From assembly GCA_963829965.1 (NCBI GenBank), contig CAWHLK010000023.1, positions 124,001-188,000 on the forward strand: a stretch of 64,000 bases of DNA, given 5' to 3'. The translations under genes were made by a program, and so were the position numbers. This document shows positions 17,194 to 27,197 of the stretch, in pieces. This DNA comes from DASXZH01 sp963829965. GTDB taxonomy: Bacteria; Armatimonadota; Fimbriimonadia; Fimbriimonadales; Fimbriimonadaceae. The notes beneath the pieces were generated by a model. The model saw only the letters and a list, made by a program, of their open reading frames with translations, was not told the origin of the DNA and made no database searches. Positions within the stretch are counted from its first letter, which is position 1; each line of letters starts with the position of its first letter.

Positions 17194-18432
17194 ATGCATG
17201 CGAAGAAGACCTACCACGCCATTCTGGTTGCCGTGCTCGCTTTGTTAGGGCTTGAGCTTGTCACCGGCGTAGCCGTTATCTTCCCATACAAGGCTTCGGT
17301 TCCGGCTGCTTATACCAGCTCTAAATCCATGGAGTCGTCCGGGTTTTTGGGCCTCATACAGTCTGCTCATCATTGGGGATCGGCCCTTCTTATTGTTTTG
17401 GGGGGGCTTGCCATTGTCTTTGGGCTTGTTTCGGGCGCCTACAGGCTGACTACCAAGAAGCTCTGGATCAGTGGAATCCTCCTGGTGATCCTGTTCCTCC
17501 TGTTGCAACTGACTGGACACTTGCTGCCTTGGGATCAGCATGCGGTGAGAACGGCAGTCGTGGAAGCGGGAATCGGAGAAGGAACGCCGCTGCTTGGAAA
17601 GCAGATTGGGAGTCTCATTCGATCCGGCCCTTCAGTCGGCGCTGCCACGCTTTCTTTTTGGTACCTCGCCCACGTGGCCATTTTCACGGTTGTTAATCTT
17701 GCGCTGGCTGTTTTCGTTGGCTTGAAGCTTCGAAAGTTGGAAATCGACAGAAGAACGGCTTGGATTGCCTCGGGTTCTGCAGTGATCGCTGCCCTCTTAG
17801 CGGCGATTCTCCAGATGCCGCATCTTGGGCCCGTAGCGACCGCCGGCGACTCGGCCAGCTACATCGCCAAACCCGAATGGTACATCCTGCCGATGCATGA
17901 ACTCCTGGACTTCGTAACGGGCATCAATCCGTCGATGGGGTTTATAGGAACGATGGTGATCCCTGGAATCGCGATCCTGCTGGTGGCTTTGGCTCCCTGG
18001 ATAGGCACTGGCAAGCCTGGGAAGAAACCGATCTATGGTATTGCGCTAGGGTGCCTCCTGGTTTTTGGGGTTGGTATTTTGAGCCTAATCGGTGCGAAAG
18101 ACATGGCGAAGCCGGCTGGCCCCAATATTTACGTAGTTGGGACCTATTCCAAGGGTCCCAGCGTCAAGCTGGACGCCGACCTTGTTGCCATGGGTAAAAA
18201 GCTCGTCAATCAGCAGGGCTGCTTGAACTGTCACTCAATTGGCAATCAAGGCTCCGGAAACGGCGGCCCCGATTTGGTCGGCACCGCGTCCCGGCACCCC
18301 GATCTGCAATGGCAAATTGACCATCTGTCGAACCCGAAAAGCATGTCGCCTGGGTCCACCATGCCCGCATTTTCAAAGATTGGACAGGGCAACCTTAAGG
18401 CGATTGGCGAATACCTAGAGACCTTGAAGTAG
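17194..18432 (+). CDS. fused cytochrome b-cytochrome c protein
   Basis: The 412-residue membrane protein aligns with cytochrome b6 plus subunit IV followed by a c-type heme domain. Shared landmarks are the helix B segment SAHHWGSALL (His59), LPWDQ at 111-115, the second-pair helix WYLAH (His160) and KPEWY at 226-230, the quinol-oxidation-site motif. After two more helices comes a cytochrome c domain with CLNCH at 343-347 and a likely Met ligand at 390. The second His of each b-type pair, expected at about 73 and 175, is Ala and Val. So only the p-side heme appears ligated. No Rieske or cytochrome c1 gene is adjacent. It probably transfers electrons from quinol to periplasmic c heme. Confidence 0.8.
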   Translation: MHAKKTYHAILVAVLALLGLELVTGVAVIFPYKASVPAAYTSSKSMESSGFLGLIQSAHHWGSALLIVLGGLAIVFGLVSGAYRLTTKKLWISGILLVILFLLLQLTGHLLPWDQHAVRTAVVEAGIGEGTPLLGKQIGSLIRSGPSVGAATLSFWYLAHVAIFTVVNLALAVFVGLKLRKLEIDRRTAWIASGSAVIAALLAAILQMPHLGPVATAGDSASYIAKPEWYILPMHELLDFVTGINPSMGFIGTMVIPGIAILLVALAPWIGTGKPGKKPIYGIALGCLLVFGVGILSLIGAKDMAKPAGPNIYVVGTYSKGPSVKLDADLVAMGKKLVNQQGCLNCHSIGNQGSGNGGPDLVGTASRHPDLQWQIDHLSNPKSMSPGSTMPAFSKIGQGNLKAIGEYLETLK

Positions 18433-18453
18433 CGCGCATGCCAAAATAGCGTA

Positions 18454-19198
18454 ATGGCAGGCCACTCGAAGTGGAAAAATATTCGTATCCGTAAAGGCAA
18501 GCAAGATGCCGTACGCGGAAAAGTCTTCACGAAACTCAGCAGAGAGATCATCGTCGCGGCTAAAGCGGGAGGCGGAGATCCAGGAACAAACCCCCGTTTG
18601 CGGCTTGCAATTTCCAAGGCGCGGGAGGCGTCGGTTCCGGCGGACAATATCAAGCGCTCAATCCAGCGTGGCACCGGCGAGATAGAAGGCGTGGCCTATG
18701 AAGAACTGACCTACGAGGGCTATGGCCCCGGTGGCTGCAGCAATTATGCTGGAGTGCTATACCGAAAACAAGAATCGAACTGTTGCGGACGTTCGCCACG
18801 CCTTTTCTAAAGCAGGTGGTAACTTAGCTGAAAACGGATCAGTCAGTTGGCAGTTTAAGCACGTGGGTGAAATTGTCGTTCCGGTCAAAGGACATGACGA
18901 AGAGACTTTCATATTAACCGCCATTGATGCGGGAGCGGAAGACGTGGTTGTTGAGGAAGAAGACTTCTTGGTGTACACCCAAATCGAGAGCCTTCACAGC
19001 ACGAACGATGCCCTGGAAAAGCAGGGAATAACCGCCAGCGAAGTTGGGCTTACCTATATTCCCACCAATAAAGCGCAGATATCCGCTGATGACATGCCCA
19101 AGCTGCTGCGCCTGCTTGAAGCGCTGGATGATCTCGACGACGTTCAAGAAACTTACGTAAACGTCGATATCACGGAAGATATGCTTCAGGAGGCATAA
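18454..19198 (+). CDS. yebC: YebC/PmpR family protein, frameshifted as read
   Basis: The family of about 247 residues includes transcriptional regulators and, as recent work on related proteins shows, ribosome-associated factors that relieve polyproline stalling. The N-terminus MAGHSKWKNIRIRKGKQD is diagnostic, as are ADNIKRSIQRGTGE and LECYTENKNRT. The reading frame breaks at about 18736: removing one T restores GPGGAAIMLECYTENK. The two halves are otherwise fully conserved, so a sequencing indel is likely. It is followed at once by the rhomboid gene, whose ribosome site lies inside the last codons here. Confidence 0.92.
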
Positions 19199-19199
19199 C

Positions 19200-20306
19200 A
19201 CGCGTCAGCGCCAGCCTTTTGCGACCCTTGTAATTGTCGCCTTAAACATCATCGCGGCGTTTGCAATCGCGGGGGACCATTCGCCGGCGAGTGATCCAAA
19301 TCACCTGGTCAATCTGTACGGATTTAGCTCGGCGAGCCCCAGTTTCAAGACCGCGCTCACATGCCTGTTCATGCATCAGAACGTGTTGCACCTGCTCGGC
19401 AATATGGTGTTTCTTGCGGCCGTAGGGCCGGCGGTGGAGATGGCGGCAGGCAGCGTTCGCTTTGTTCTCGTCTATTTTTTGGGTGGCTTTGCGGGCGTGA
19501 TCGCTCACTGGTTATTTACCCAAAACACTCACCACGTGCCGCCACTCATCGGTGCCAGCGGATGCGTTTCCGCATGTATCGCTTACTATGCGTATCGCTA
19601 CTACCACATGAAGGTGAGCTTGGCGCCCCGTTGGTCGGTACCGATCACTTGGATCATTGCCATTTGGGTTGCTTTGCAGATATCGGGTGCCTTTATCAGC
19701 ATTGGCGCGGCTGCTGGCGGAACTGCCTATTGGGCCCATCTTGGCGGATTTGCGATGGGCATTATCCTAGGTCTCACGTTTGGTGCTCCTCAGGAGGCTC
19801 AAGTGCAGCTTGCTAGGGATGCCGTTACTAAAATGGAAAAACGAAGTCCCGCAGCCAAACTGGCCGCTGCGGAGAACGTTCTCCGAGCCGTCCCCAACGA
19901 CCCCGAAGCACTTTGGCAAAAGGCGCAAGCTCTCGAGCAGTTGAATGATAGCCAGGAAGAGGCAGCCTGTCTGTTAAAATATCTCGACGCGGCCCCCGAA
20001 AGCGAACAAGCGGACGCGCTCATCCGACTCGACAAAATGAAAAGGCTGGACATTTTGCCCTCTAGAAGACGAATGATCATGGCCGATCGATACCGGCCAA
20101 CTCTTCCCGATCTTTCTAGGTTGCTCCTGCTCAGCATCGTGGACTCACGGGATGACGGTGCGCGTCCGGATGCATTATATGAACTTGCATGCCTCGACCA
20201 AACCGATTATCCTTCCAGTGCCGAATCCTGGATCAAAAAGCTTTACGACGATTACCCGCTTCATGCGGCCTCTGACCTTGCGCGTGCCAAGGGTTGGAGT
20301 CAGTGA
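19200..20306 (+). CDS. rhomboid-family intramembrane protease with helical C-terminal extension
   Basis: About 368 residues. The rhomboid core has all the hallmarks: the HLLGNM motif, the catalytic Ser in LIGASGC and the catalytic His in WAHLGGF, across about six helices. A soluble tail of about 170 residues with TPR-like helices (NVLRAVPNDPEALWQKAQ) follows. The first ATG in frame (19371) falls inside the conserved loop and would delete the first helix. The frame is open back to 19200, where ACG sits six bases after AGGAGG, but no ATG, GTG or TTG is available. So the start is either ACG or a mutated ATG. It lies between yebC and the DUF374 gene. Confidence 0.85.
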   Translation, partial: TRQRQPFATLVIVALNIIAAFAIAGDHSPASDPNHLVNLYGFSSASPSFKTALTCLFMHQNVLHLLGNMVFLAAVGPAVEMAAGSVRFVLVYFLGGFAGVIAHWLFTQNTHHVPPLIGASGCVSACIAYYAYRYYHMKVSLAPRWSVPITWIIAIWVALQISGAFISIGAAAGGTAYWAHLGGFAMGIILGLTFGAPQEAQVQLARDAVTKMEKRSPAAKLAAAENVLRAVPNDPEALWQKAQALEQLNDSQEEAACLLKYLDAAPESEQADALIRLDKMKRLDILPSRRRMIMADRYRPTLPDLSRLLLLSIVDSRDDGARPDALYELACLDQTDYPSSAESWIKKLYDDYPLHAASDLARAKGWSQ

Positions 20307-20957
20307 AAGATTGGTGGCGGTCCCGCAAACCTCGCGTCTTCGGCGCCCTTATTTATCCCGTCGCGCGCATTATTTGCTCCAGTTTGCGTTTGCGTGTGGT
20401 GGGGCTTGAGCCGATTGAGACTCTGGAGTGCGGCAAGATCTTCTGTGGTTGGCACGGGCACTCTCTGATTCCTGGAAACTACTTTCGGAAGCGTGGTTAT
20501 TGGGTCATTATCAGTCATTCAAAGGATGGCGAAATGCAGACTTCGATTTTCCGTAAGTTTGGATATCAGATCATTCGGGGAAGCACCGGTCGCGGCGGTG
20601 TGCGAGCGCTCATTGAAGCAATAAGGGTTTTGAAGAATGGGGACTCCATGTGCATTACTCCGGACGGGCCGCGTGGCCCCACCGGAGTAGTGCAAGAGGG
20701 GGGTGGTGATGATGGCGCATAAATCGGGATGTGCCCTCGTTCCTGTTGGCACCTACGCTCGGCCGGCGTGGTTCGCACCTACGTGGGATAAGTACATGGC
20801 GCCTTGGTGCTTCGCTCGAGCAGTTTTCTTGGTCGGCCCCCCGATTTACGTGCCCGCCGATGCGAGCGCCGAGGCAATGGAAGAGGCGCGGCTTAAACTG
20901 GAGTCGGAGATCCACAGATTACAGGAAGAAGCGAAGACCGCCGTTGGCGGGCGCTAA
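20294..20957 (+). CDS. DUF374 lysophospholipid acyltransferase-like protein, frameshifted as read
   Basis: The product of about 220 residues carries the LPLAT-like WHGHSLIP motif near residue 50 and the DUF374 motif TPDGPRGP near residue 124. The frame breaks in a run of six G at 20698-20703. With five G the text continues as QEGVVMMAHKSGCALVPVG and ends at 20957. It overlaps the rhomboid stop by 13 bases. In Gram-negative bacteria DUF374 proteins are thought to modify lipids, but no substrate is shown here. Confidence 0.85.
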
Positions 20958-21086
20958 GTATGGCGTCGTCAGTCTCCTGCGGTGTTTGTACGAGGCCAGC
21001 CCTGACCATAAACGCTTGCAATATTGCTACAAAGAAACCATACTGCCTACCAACCCGGGTAGGAGTGAATATACTGAGGGATTCAA

Positions 21087-22124
21087 ATGGGTGGTCGACC
21101 GACAATAATGGACGTTGCTCGCTTGGCGGGGGTGAGCAAGGTAACAGTAAGCTATGTCCTGAACGGACAAGGCAACGCTGCTCGCATCAGCGCGTCCACG
21201 AGTCAGCGTGTTTTGGATGCGGCCAGAGAACTCGGCTATTCTCCAAACGCCATTGCCCGCATGATGGTCAAGAAAGCTGGATCCACTTTGGCCGTTGTGT
21301 TCCAGCAGGCCCAGTACTTCACGATTTGGTCCAGCTTTACCAATGAAGTCATGCTTGGCATATGCCAGGCGACCGTGGCTCAAGGCTATGACCTTATGCT
21401 TCATACCGGGTCCCTGTCCTCCGAGCGATGCGAGGCCGACGCCCTAGCGGATGGACGTGCGGACGGCGTGTTGATCCTACGGGATCGGGATGATGAGACT
21501 CTCGCCGATTTGCTGCGCCGTTCGATCCCGACCGTCCTTTTCTTTTGCAAGTTAGACGATCCAAACGTGGCCTACGTCGACGCGGACAACTTTCGAGGCG
21601 GCCAGTTGGCTACCGAACATCTGATCGGCCTCGGCCACACGCGCATTGGGATTGTCACCGGCAGCCCCCATTCTTCGAGTTCCAACGATCGAGTTCTCGG
21701 TTACCAAACCGCTCTCCGCAACCAGGGGCTGCGGGTGGACCCTTCGCTTAGTGTCGACCTGGGCGATTATGAAGCCAACCGGCATTCGCTTGAGAGCTTA
21801 ATTACTCGCAAGGACCGACCGTCGGCGCTTTTTTGCTGGTCCGATGATTCCGCGATCGATTCCATTAAGATCGCCCACTCCAACGGTCTGCGAGTGCCTG
21901 AGGACATGTCTATCGTGGGCTTCGACTCATTGGCTGACAGCCTGGCTTCCAGTCCTGCGCTCACGAGCGTCTCCCAGCCGGTCCGGGAAATCGCCAAAAT
22001 CGCGACGGAGATGCTCATCAAGATTTGCCGTGGTGAACCCGTCGATCAGCGCCGGATCGTGGTGCCTGTGCACCTGGACGTGCGCGGCTCGACCGGGCCG
22101 GTTAACTCAAAAGCCACGAGCTAG
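21087..22124 (+). CDS. LacI-family transcriptional regulator
   Basis: This 345-residue repressor has the LacI helix-turn-helix at the N-terminus (TIMDVARLAGVSKVTVSYVL) with the hinge YSPNAIARMM. A periplasmic-binding-like effector domain follows (SALFCWSDDSAIDSIK, PEDMSIVGFDSLADS). It is a sugar-responsive regulator in type, with an unknown ligand. It converges with a GH144-like glucanase gene (four-base overlap of stops), which makes a glucan-derived ligand attractive but unproven. The 130-base upstream region is AT-richer and includes CTTGCAATATTGC, which might contribute to an operator. Confidence 0.93.
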   Translation: MGGRPTIMDVARLAGVSKVTVSYVLNGQGNAARISASTSQRVLDAARELGYSPNAIARMMVKKAGSTLAVVFQQAQYFTIWSSFTNEVMLGICQATVAQGYDLMLHTGSLSSERCEADALADGRADGVLILRDRDDETLADLLRRSIPTVLFFCKLDDPNVAYVDADNFRGGQLATEHLIGLGHTRIGIVTGSPHSSSSNDRVLGYQTALRNQGLRVDPSLSVDLGDYEANRHSLESLITRKDRPSALFCWSDDSAIDSIKIAHSNGLRVPEDMSIVGFDSLADSLASSPALTSVSQPVREIAKIATEMLIKICRGEPVDQRRIVVPVHLDVRGSTGPVNSKATS

Positions 22125-23392
22125 TTCACCAGCGGTCGTTTGTCGGCGGGCCCCTCATCCGTATCCGAGCGGAATTTCGCACGGGCAAAGCCCTTCTGGA
22201 TAATCGGGTTTTTCCAACTCAGTTTGTTCGGAAGCCCGTCTCTGGCGTTTTCAATGCCAAGAAGCATCATGCCCTCATCGATACCGATCGTGTCTTGATC
22301 GATCCAGTTCTTTCCTGGGTTGATTCCGTCGCAGAAGCCATAAATGCCATAGGCCTTCGGGAACTGAGTCATGAAAGCGTTGGCCGCTTCCATGCAAATG
22401 CTCGGTGTGAACTGCACGCTGGCAATCGCTGCCATGGGAGAAACCGTCCCGTCATCATCGCCCCATCCCGGCCCACCGTGCGCGGTGTACCCGTCAGGAA
22501 AATCGCAAGCGCTCAGCCCCCAAATGTCTTGTGAATAGCCGGGAAAATGTTTCGGGTCGGCAACGCAAAACGCCCGGTTGTTAAGGGTTGCGTTTCTGGC
22601 TTCCACACCGTAATCAAAGCCGATGCCATCACGCTTGCCCATAAGTGGCAGGAAGCCCTGGGACATTTGGTGCATAAAGAGAGGACCGCCCTGGACTTCC
22701 TCCCGCCCGTCATAAGTGATTATGGGACGCTGGAATGAGATCCAAGAAGCATAGGGGATGTCCGAGGAGGCGCCGAGGCCCTGAATATACAGCATGAGTT
22801 CTTCGGACAGCGAATCCCATCTGGACTTGATGAACTCATTGTTGGATCCGAAGCCCATGCAGAGGAGAAGCTCATTTGGCTTGGCGCCACCGTCCGTGAG
22901 CATCCATTTCCAGTCAATGTTCTTGATGATCGCGTTCGTCTTGGCGGTTATTTCAGGGTCTTGAAATTCCTCTTCGTTGATGATCGCGCCCGCAATCATG
23001 ATGGAAGTGTCAATGCTCGAAACCTCGCTGTTCCATATGCGGTTTCCATTGGACCAATCGATGAAGTGAACGAACCAGCCGTGATCCTTAAGGGCTTTGT
23101 TGGTAAGGAAGTCGAGAGTGATCTTGGTGCGAGCAATGGCTTTGTCTCGGCTTAGCCAGCCCCGATGCGCGCCAATGGCATAGGCGGCAAGCGCGTAGCC
23201 TGTTGCAGCGACGCTTGCGACGTTATGGGTGTCGGGAGATGTAAAGTTGGACGCTCGGTCTTTGGTGAGGCCTGTAACGGGGTTTGACTGATCCCAAAAG
23301 AACTGGACAGCTCTTTTTGAGAGATCGTCCAGCAAGGGCTGCCCCGAGAGCTGAGGCGACATTGCCATAATTGCGAGCATGCTAGCTAACAT
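22121..23392 (-). CDS. secreted glucoamylase-like / GH144-type glucanase
   Basis: The 423-residue protein has a short signal-like N-terminus (MLASMLAIMAMSPQLSGQ) and the (alpha/alpha)6 glycoamylase-like domain. Typical words are RAVQFFWDQSNP, SSIDTSIMIAGA, YTAHGGPGWGDDDGTVSP and DGINPGKNWI. Members classified as GH144 are endo-beta-1,2-glucanases; others in the domain family are untested, so substrate is uncertain. The neighbouring LacI regulator is convergent. Confidence 0.82.
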   Translation of the reverse strand: MLASMLAIMAMSPQLSGQPLLDDLSKRAVQFFWDQSNPVTGLTKDRASNFTSPDTHNVASVAATGYALAAYAIGAHRGWLSRDKAIARTKITLDFLTNKALKDHGWFVHFIDWSNGNRIWNSEVSSIDTSIMIAGAIINEEEFQDPEITAKTNAIIKNIDWKWMLTDGGAKPNELLLCMGFGSNNEFIKSRWDSLSEELMLYIQGLGASSDIPYASWISFQRPIITYDGREEVQGGPLFMHQMSQGFLPLMGKRDGIGFDYGVEARNATLNNRAFCVADPKHFPGYSQDIWGLSACDFPDGYTAHGGPGWGDDDGTVSPMAAIASVQFTPSICMEAANAFMTQFPKAYGIYGFCDGINPGKNWIDQDTIGIDEGMMLLGIENARDGLPNKLSWKNPIIQKGFARAKFRSDTDEGPADKRPLVN

Positions 23393-23466
23393 GTTTCCAT
23401 TCTATTCGATGGTGAACGGGTTAGTGAACCGTTTCAGCAGGATTTTTTGAATCCGAGGATGATAAT

Positions 23467-24225
23467 TTGTTCGATACCCACTGTCATCTGAATCTTGAGG
23501 AGTCGTTTCCTGAACCCGGGCCTTATTTCGACCGCGCTGGAGCCGCAGGTGTAACTCTGTTGGCACTCGTAGGACTCGATCCCGTTTCCGGCCGTCGGGC
23601 GGTGGAAATGGCCGCCGCGCGGGGCGGCGTCTATGCGATTGTTGGTAGGCACCCGAACTATGCGGCAGACTATGTGGCCCCCGAGCTCGATGTCTTTCGA
23701 GAGTTGTTGTCTCACCCCAAATCGATTGCGATGGGCGAACTGGGATTGGACTACCACTGGGATTATGCCTCCAAGGAGCAGCAGTATCGATGTCTGATCG
23801 AGCAGCTGGATTTGGCCTCGGAACTGGATATGCCCGTAGTGTTCCACTGCAGGGAGGCTTACTCCGACCTGTTGGATTTACTGGAGAGTCGGCCGCCCCA
23901 TACGTATCTGTTTCATTGCTTTTCCGGGAATGCGATCGATGCCGGCCGTGCAGTGGCCTTGGGCGCGTACTTTGGCTTTGATGGTCCGCTGACCTACAAG
24001 AAGGCGGACGCGTTGCGGGAAATGGCAGCGGGCTTGCCAAGGGATCGGATCGTCCTGGAGACCGACAGCCCGTATATGGCCCCGGTTCCATACAGAGGGA
24101 AGCCAAACGAGCCTTCTTATCTTCCTCTGATTAACCAGGCCCTGGCGGGGGCGCTGGGCATTAGCGCGGCAGAATCGGAGTCGCTCACAACCGAGAACGC
24201 CAAGAGGTTCTTCCGGATCGACTAG
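23467..24225 (+). CDS. tatD: TatD-family metal-dependent hydrolase (DNase)
   Basis: The 252-residue TIM-barrel protein starts with TTG directly before FDTHCHL, whose HxH pair binds metal. Other ligands are the Glu of ELGLDY, the His of VFHCRE, the His of LFHCFSG and the Asp of ETDSPY. TatD proteins are 3'-5' exonucleases or DNases and some act on D-aminoacyl-tRNA. The initiation codon choice follows from the conserved N-terminus; there is no upstream in-frame ATG. It converges with the next gene with a four-base overlap. Confidence 0.93.
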   Translation: MFDTHCHLNLEESFPEPGPYFDRAGAAGVTLLALVGLDPVSGRRAVEMAAARGGVYAIVGRHPNYAADYVAPELDVFRELLSHPKSIAMGELGLDYHWDYASKEQQYRCLIEQLDLASELDMPVVFHCREAYSDLLDLLESRPPHTYLFHCFSGNAIDAGRAVALGAYFGFDGPLTYKKADALREMAAGLPRDRIVLETDSPYMAPVPYRGKPNEPSYLPLINQALAGALGISAAESESLTTENAKRFFRID

Positions 24226-24647
24226 CCTACGCCGCCGCCGCCACCCGATCCGCCGCTGTCCGTGCCTCCTGCAGGGGCATTGCCGTTCTCGGAAGGCGCG
24301 GCCGGGGCAGCCCCCGCCGCAGTTCCCGTGGTTTTCCGTTTGCGGCTCTTGTGCTTTTTGTGGCCGTGATAAGTGCTTGTCCGAACGTTAAACTGAGCTC
24401 CCTCCTCCACGCTCACGTGCACCTGCGGAGGGCTGAAGTGCTCGGTGGATGGCGATGTGCTATCGGGGCCTGCTTGTTCCTGCTGGGGTGCGTCTGTCGG
24501 AAGTGGCGCCGGCGGTGTGATGCCCGGGGGCAGGTGCGTCATTCCCAGGCGGGGCCCAATGACATAGAAGCCGAGTGCCAAGAGGCCGACCGGTATCACA
24601 AGCCATAGGCTTATGGAATACAAAACGCTTTTCGCTTTCCTGTTCAT
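24222..24647 (-). CDS. single-pass membrane hypothetical protein with low-complexity tail
   Basis: Read from the ATG at 24647 (MNRKAKSVLYSISLWLVI) this is about 141 residues. It has a single N-terminal transmembrane helix, a Pro-rich linker, a short segment PQVHVSVEEGAQFNVRTS and a basic stretch HGHKKHKSRKRK. A Gly/Ser tail follows. The longer frame from 24701 would add 18 polar residues ahead of the helix and overlap the next gene. No family is recognised. Confidence 0.55.
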   Translation of the reverse strand: MNRKAKSVLYSISLWLVIPVGLLALGFYVIGPRLGMTHLPPGITPPAPLPTDAPQQEQAGPDSTSPSTEHFSPPQVHVSVEEGAQFNVRTSTYHGHKKHKSRKRKTTGTAAGAAPAAPSENGNAPAGGTDSGGSGGGGGVG

Positions 24648-24699
24648 TGAGCTAGGTCTTCCATTATGACAGACGGGTACGATACCCCCAGGCTTCGTC

Positions 24700-26438
24700 A
24701 TGCCCGTTCAAGTATTCGAAGACGTTCTGGAAATAGACATCGAGTTGCTTGAAGCAACCCCTCTCTATGCGGGCGGGCCGCACCGAGAGTCGTATCCTTA
24801 TCCCTATTTGACCAAGACCGGCAAGCGACAGTTGGTTTCTGTGCCGATCCTCGTTGTTGAGAACGACTTCACTTTGGTTGCGGTTGCGCCGACTTTGGGT
24901 GGGAGGATTATTCAGCTATTGGATAAGAGAACGGGCCTTGAGGTTATTCCCAAGCCGGAGCGTTTGGATGTTAAGGAGGGGGGCTCTCGTGGCGTTCAGT
25001 GCGATTACGGAATCCGCTGGACGATTTTGAACGACCTCGGGCCGGTGGACTTTATGGTGGTTGAGCCGGAAAGTGACGGTGAAGGAGGCGGAGTCTGGCT
25101 CCATGAGTTGAGAGTGAAAGCTTATGTGAGTACGCATGTTGGTTTGTTTCTGGCCCCAGATTCTGCGGATATAAGCTTTGAGATACGTACATTCAACCGG
25201 TCACATCACTCCGCGAGTGCCAGCCCGAGCTTTTTGTTTCCATTGCCTTTTGAGCAGAGCCTTTCAGGACCACGCGTCGAGGCTGTCTTTGACGCACAGC
25301 GTAATGTGGGAATTGAAATATAGAGGATTCGGACCAGCCAGATAACCGCCTAACCGGGGCGGCACGCTTGGCGATTCGGCAGCTCCATACTTGGAAAGGC
25401 TCGCTTGCTCCCCTCAGTGGTTTGGGTGGCCCTCCCATGGTTGGCCAAGGCGCTGCGGTGGCGGTAGGGGATTCGCACGTTGGTCTCTCCTTTTGGAAAC
25501 CACAAGAGGACCTGAAGCTGATTCTTAAACCGGCATCCGGCACGACTGTAGAGACGAAATTGGGGCCGTCTGGACTAGAGCCAATTCGTTTGGCGAGGCC
25601 ACCCGGAGAGATCGTGGCCATTGCGGTTCTCGACGCCAGGAAGCAGGAGCTCGTTAAGTGGGAGGCGTCGGCCGAACCGCCGGGTTATGAGCTTTGCGTG
25701 CCCCGCCGGGATCACGATGAGGAGAAACAACTTGCCCGGGCGGCTTATGAGACCTTGGCGGGCATCGGATTTGCCGATCAGCTCCGGAATCTTACAAATG
25801 AAATTGGCCTACGGGCGGCCGCGCTTAGTTTTCTCGGCATAAGGGCTCTACAGGATCAGCGCTATGAGGATGCGGCCGAGCTTTTCGACGACGCACTGCT
25901 CTACAATGCAGAAGACCACCTAACGTGGTTTGCTAAAGCCGTGGCCCTGCGTCTCTCCGGAAACGCGGGAGAGGAGAGCGCGGAACTGCTGAACGCACAT
26001 TACCTTGCGCCTTTGGAGCCTCTCCTAAGGGCGGAGGCGTTTTTCCGCCAGCCGGAGGATGTCGACGGCAGCGCTCTGATCGCCCGCCTTGCCGAAGACG
26101 CCGACCAAGCAGTTGAGGTCGCCTGCGTGCTTTATGAAGGGGGGCTGTTCGGTGACTTGGCGAAATGGGTCACGGCAGCCTTAAGGCACAAAGAGATACC
26201 CATGCTGCGGTATGTCCTTGCTGCTGCCCTCCTCAAGAACGGCGGCATGGACGCCGAGGCCGCCGCGGAGGTCCGCCTAGCGGCAGACAAGCCGATCAAT
26301 CCGCCTTATCCTTGGCGTTCGGCTGAGCACCGGGTTTTGGATCAGTTACAGCGCAAGTTTCCGCAGGATGCGCGCATCAAAGATTTGGTGGAGCTTTGGA
26401 AATGGAGCTTGGGGCCAGCCGACGAGGAGGCAGACTAG
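24700..26438 (+). CDS. DUF5107-like/TPR protein, frameshifted as read
   Basis: Two open frames join into a protein of about 579 residues. The first 205 residues form a beta-rich domain typical of DUF5107 proteins (LVAVAPTLGGRIIQLLDKRT, VQCDYGIRW). The second half continues that domain (HTWKGSLAPLSGLGG) and ends in TPR helices (YEDAAELFDDALLYN, DHLTWFAKAVALRLSG). The frame changes at about 25321, where the ATATAG sequence creates a stop; restoring a base gives an uninterrupted EIEDSDQPDN region. In related proteins the domain binds or processes carbohydrate. It ends nine bases from the convergent prcB stop. Confidence 0.75.
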
Positions 26439-26446
26439 ACGGAGGA

Positions 26447-27197
26447 TCAGCCCTTCAGAATCTTCGCGGCTACTTTTTTGATCTCCAGCTCGGGAACGGA
26501 GCGGTTGCCGTTCTTGTCAAGGACCTTCACAATCGGCATCACCTTGGAAAAACCGCCGGTGGCGCTGTCAAGATCGGCCGCGATGTCCAGCATTTGTAAG
26601 CCGTCGTAAAGAACATCGTCCAAATCCCGCGTTTCCCACGCTCCCTTGGAGCGCACCAGGTATTCAAACAATCCCCTGATCCTCTCCGAACCGGATCCTG
26701 CACAAGCGTAGGAGTGGTTTTGGAATCGCGCGCCTGCGCCGTCAAAAAAGTAAACGCCGAAATTCGTCCCTCACTGGGTCGTAAGCCGCAACGATGGGCA
26801 CAAAGGCGCCCACGCCTTGCATGGCCAACTGCATGTTGTTGGCGAGGGCTCTTGATATCTCCATGAGCTTGCCGTCCAGCGACATTTCGTGCTGGGTGAT
26901 GCGACGATAATATTTGAAGGAATGCTTGAGAAATCGGCAAATTTCCACAGAACGGGCAAAAGCGCCGCTGATGGAAATAACCGTGTAATCGTCGAGGGGC
27001 ACAATCTTTTCGGCCTGATCGTACATCACCAGGTTGCCCGCCGTGGCGCGGCGGTCGGCAAGGTTCAAAATGCCATCTTTGTAGCGGAGCAATATCACGG
27101 TGGTGCCGTGAATTTCAACATGCCCGCTTGCATGGGTCATCGCCCCGGACGGGAATCCGACCAGTTCCGCGAAAGATCGTGACGATGCCTGGATCAT
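26447..27197 (-). CDS. prcB: bacterial 20S proteasome beta subunit, frameshifted as read
   Basis: About 249 residues when corrected. A propeptide of 31 residues ends in HG and is followed by TTVILLRYKDG, so Thr32 is the expected N-terminal nucleophile. The partner Asp in ADRRATAGN and the Lys in AEKIVP match the PrcB catalytic set. The middle frame ends at 26742 and the C-terminal third (YFFDGAGARFQNHSYACAG, DSATGG) is in another frame. One extra A in the 26760-26762 run explains it, because its removal restores EFGVYFFDG. It overlaps the UBact stop by four bases. PrcA is not encoded next to it: the next gene is convergent and only nine bases away. Confidence 0.9.
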
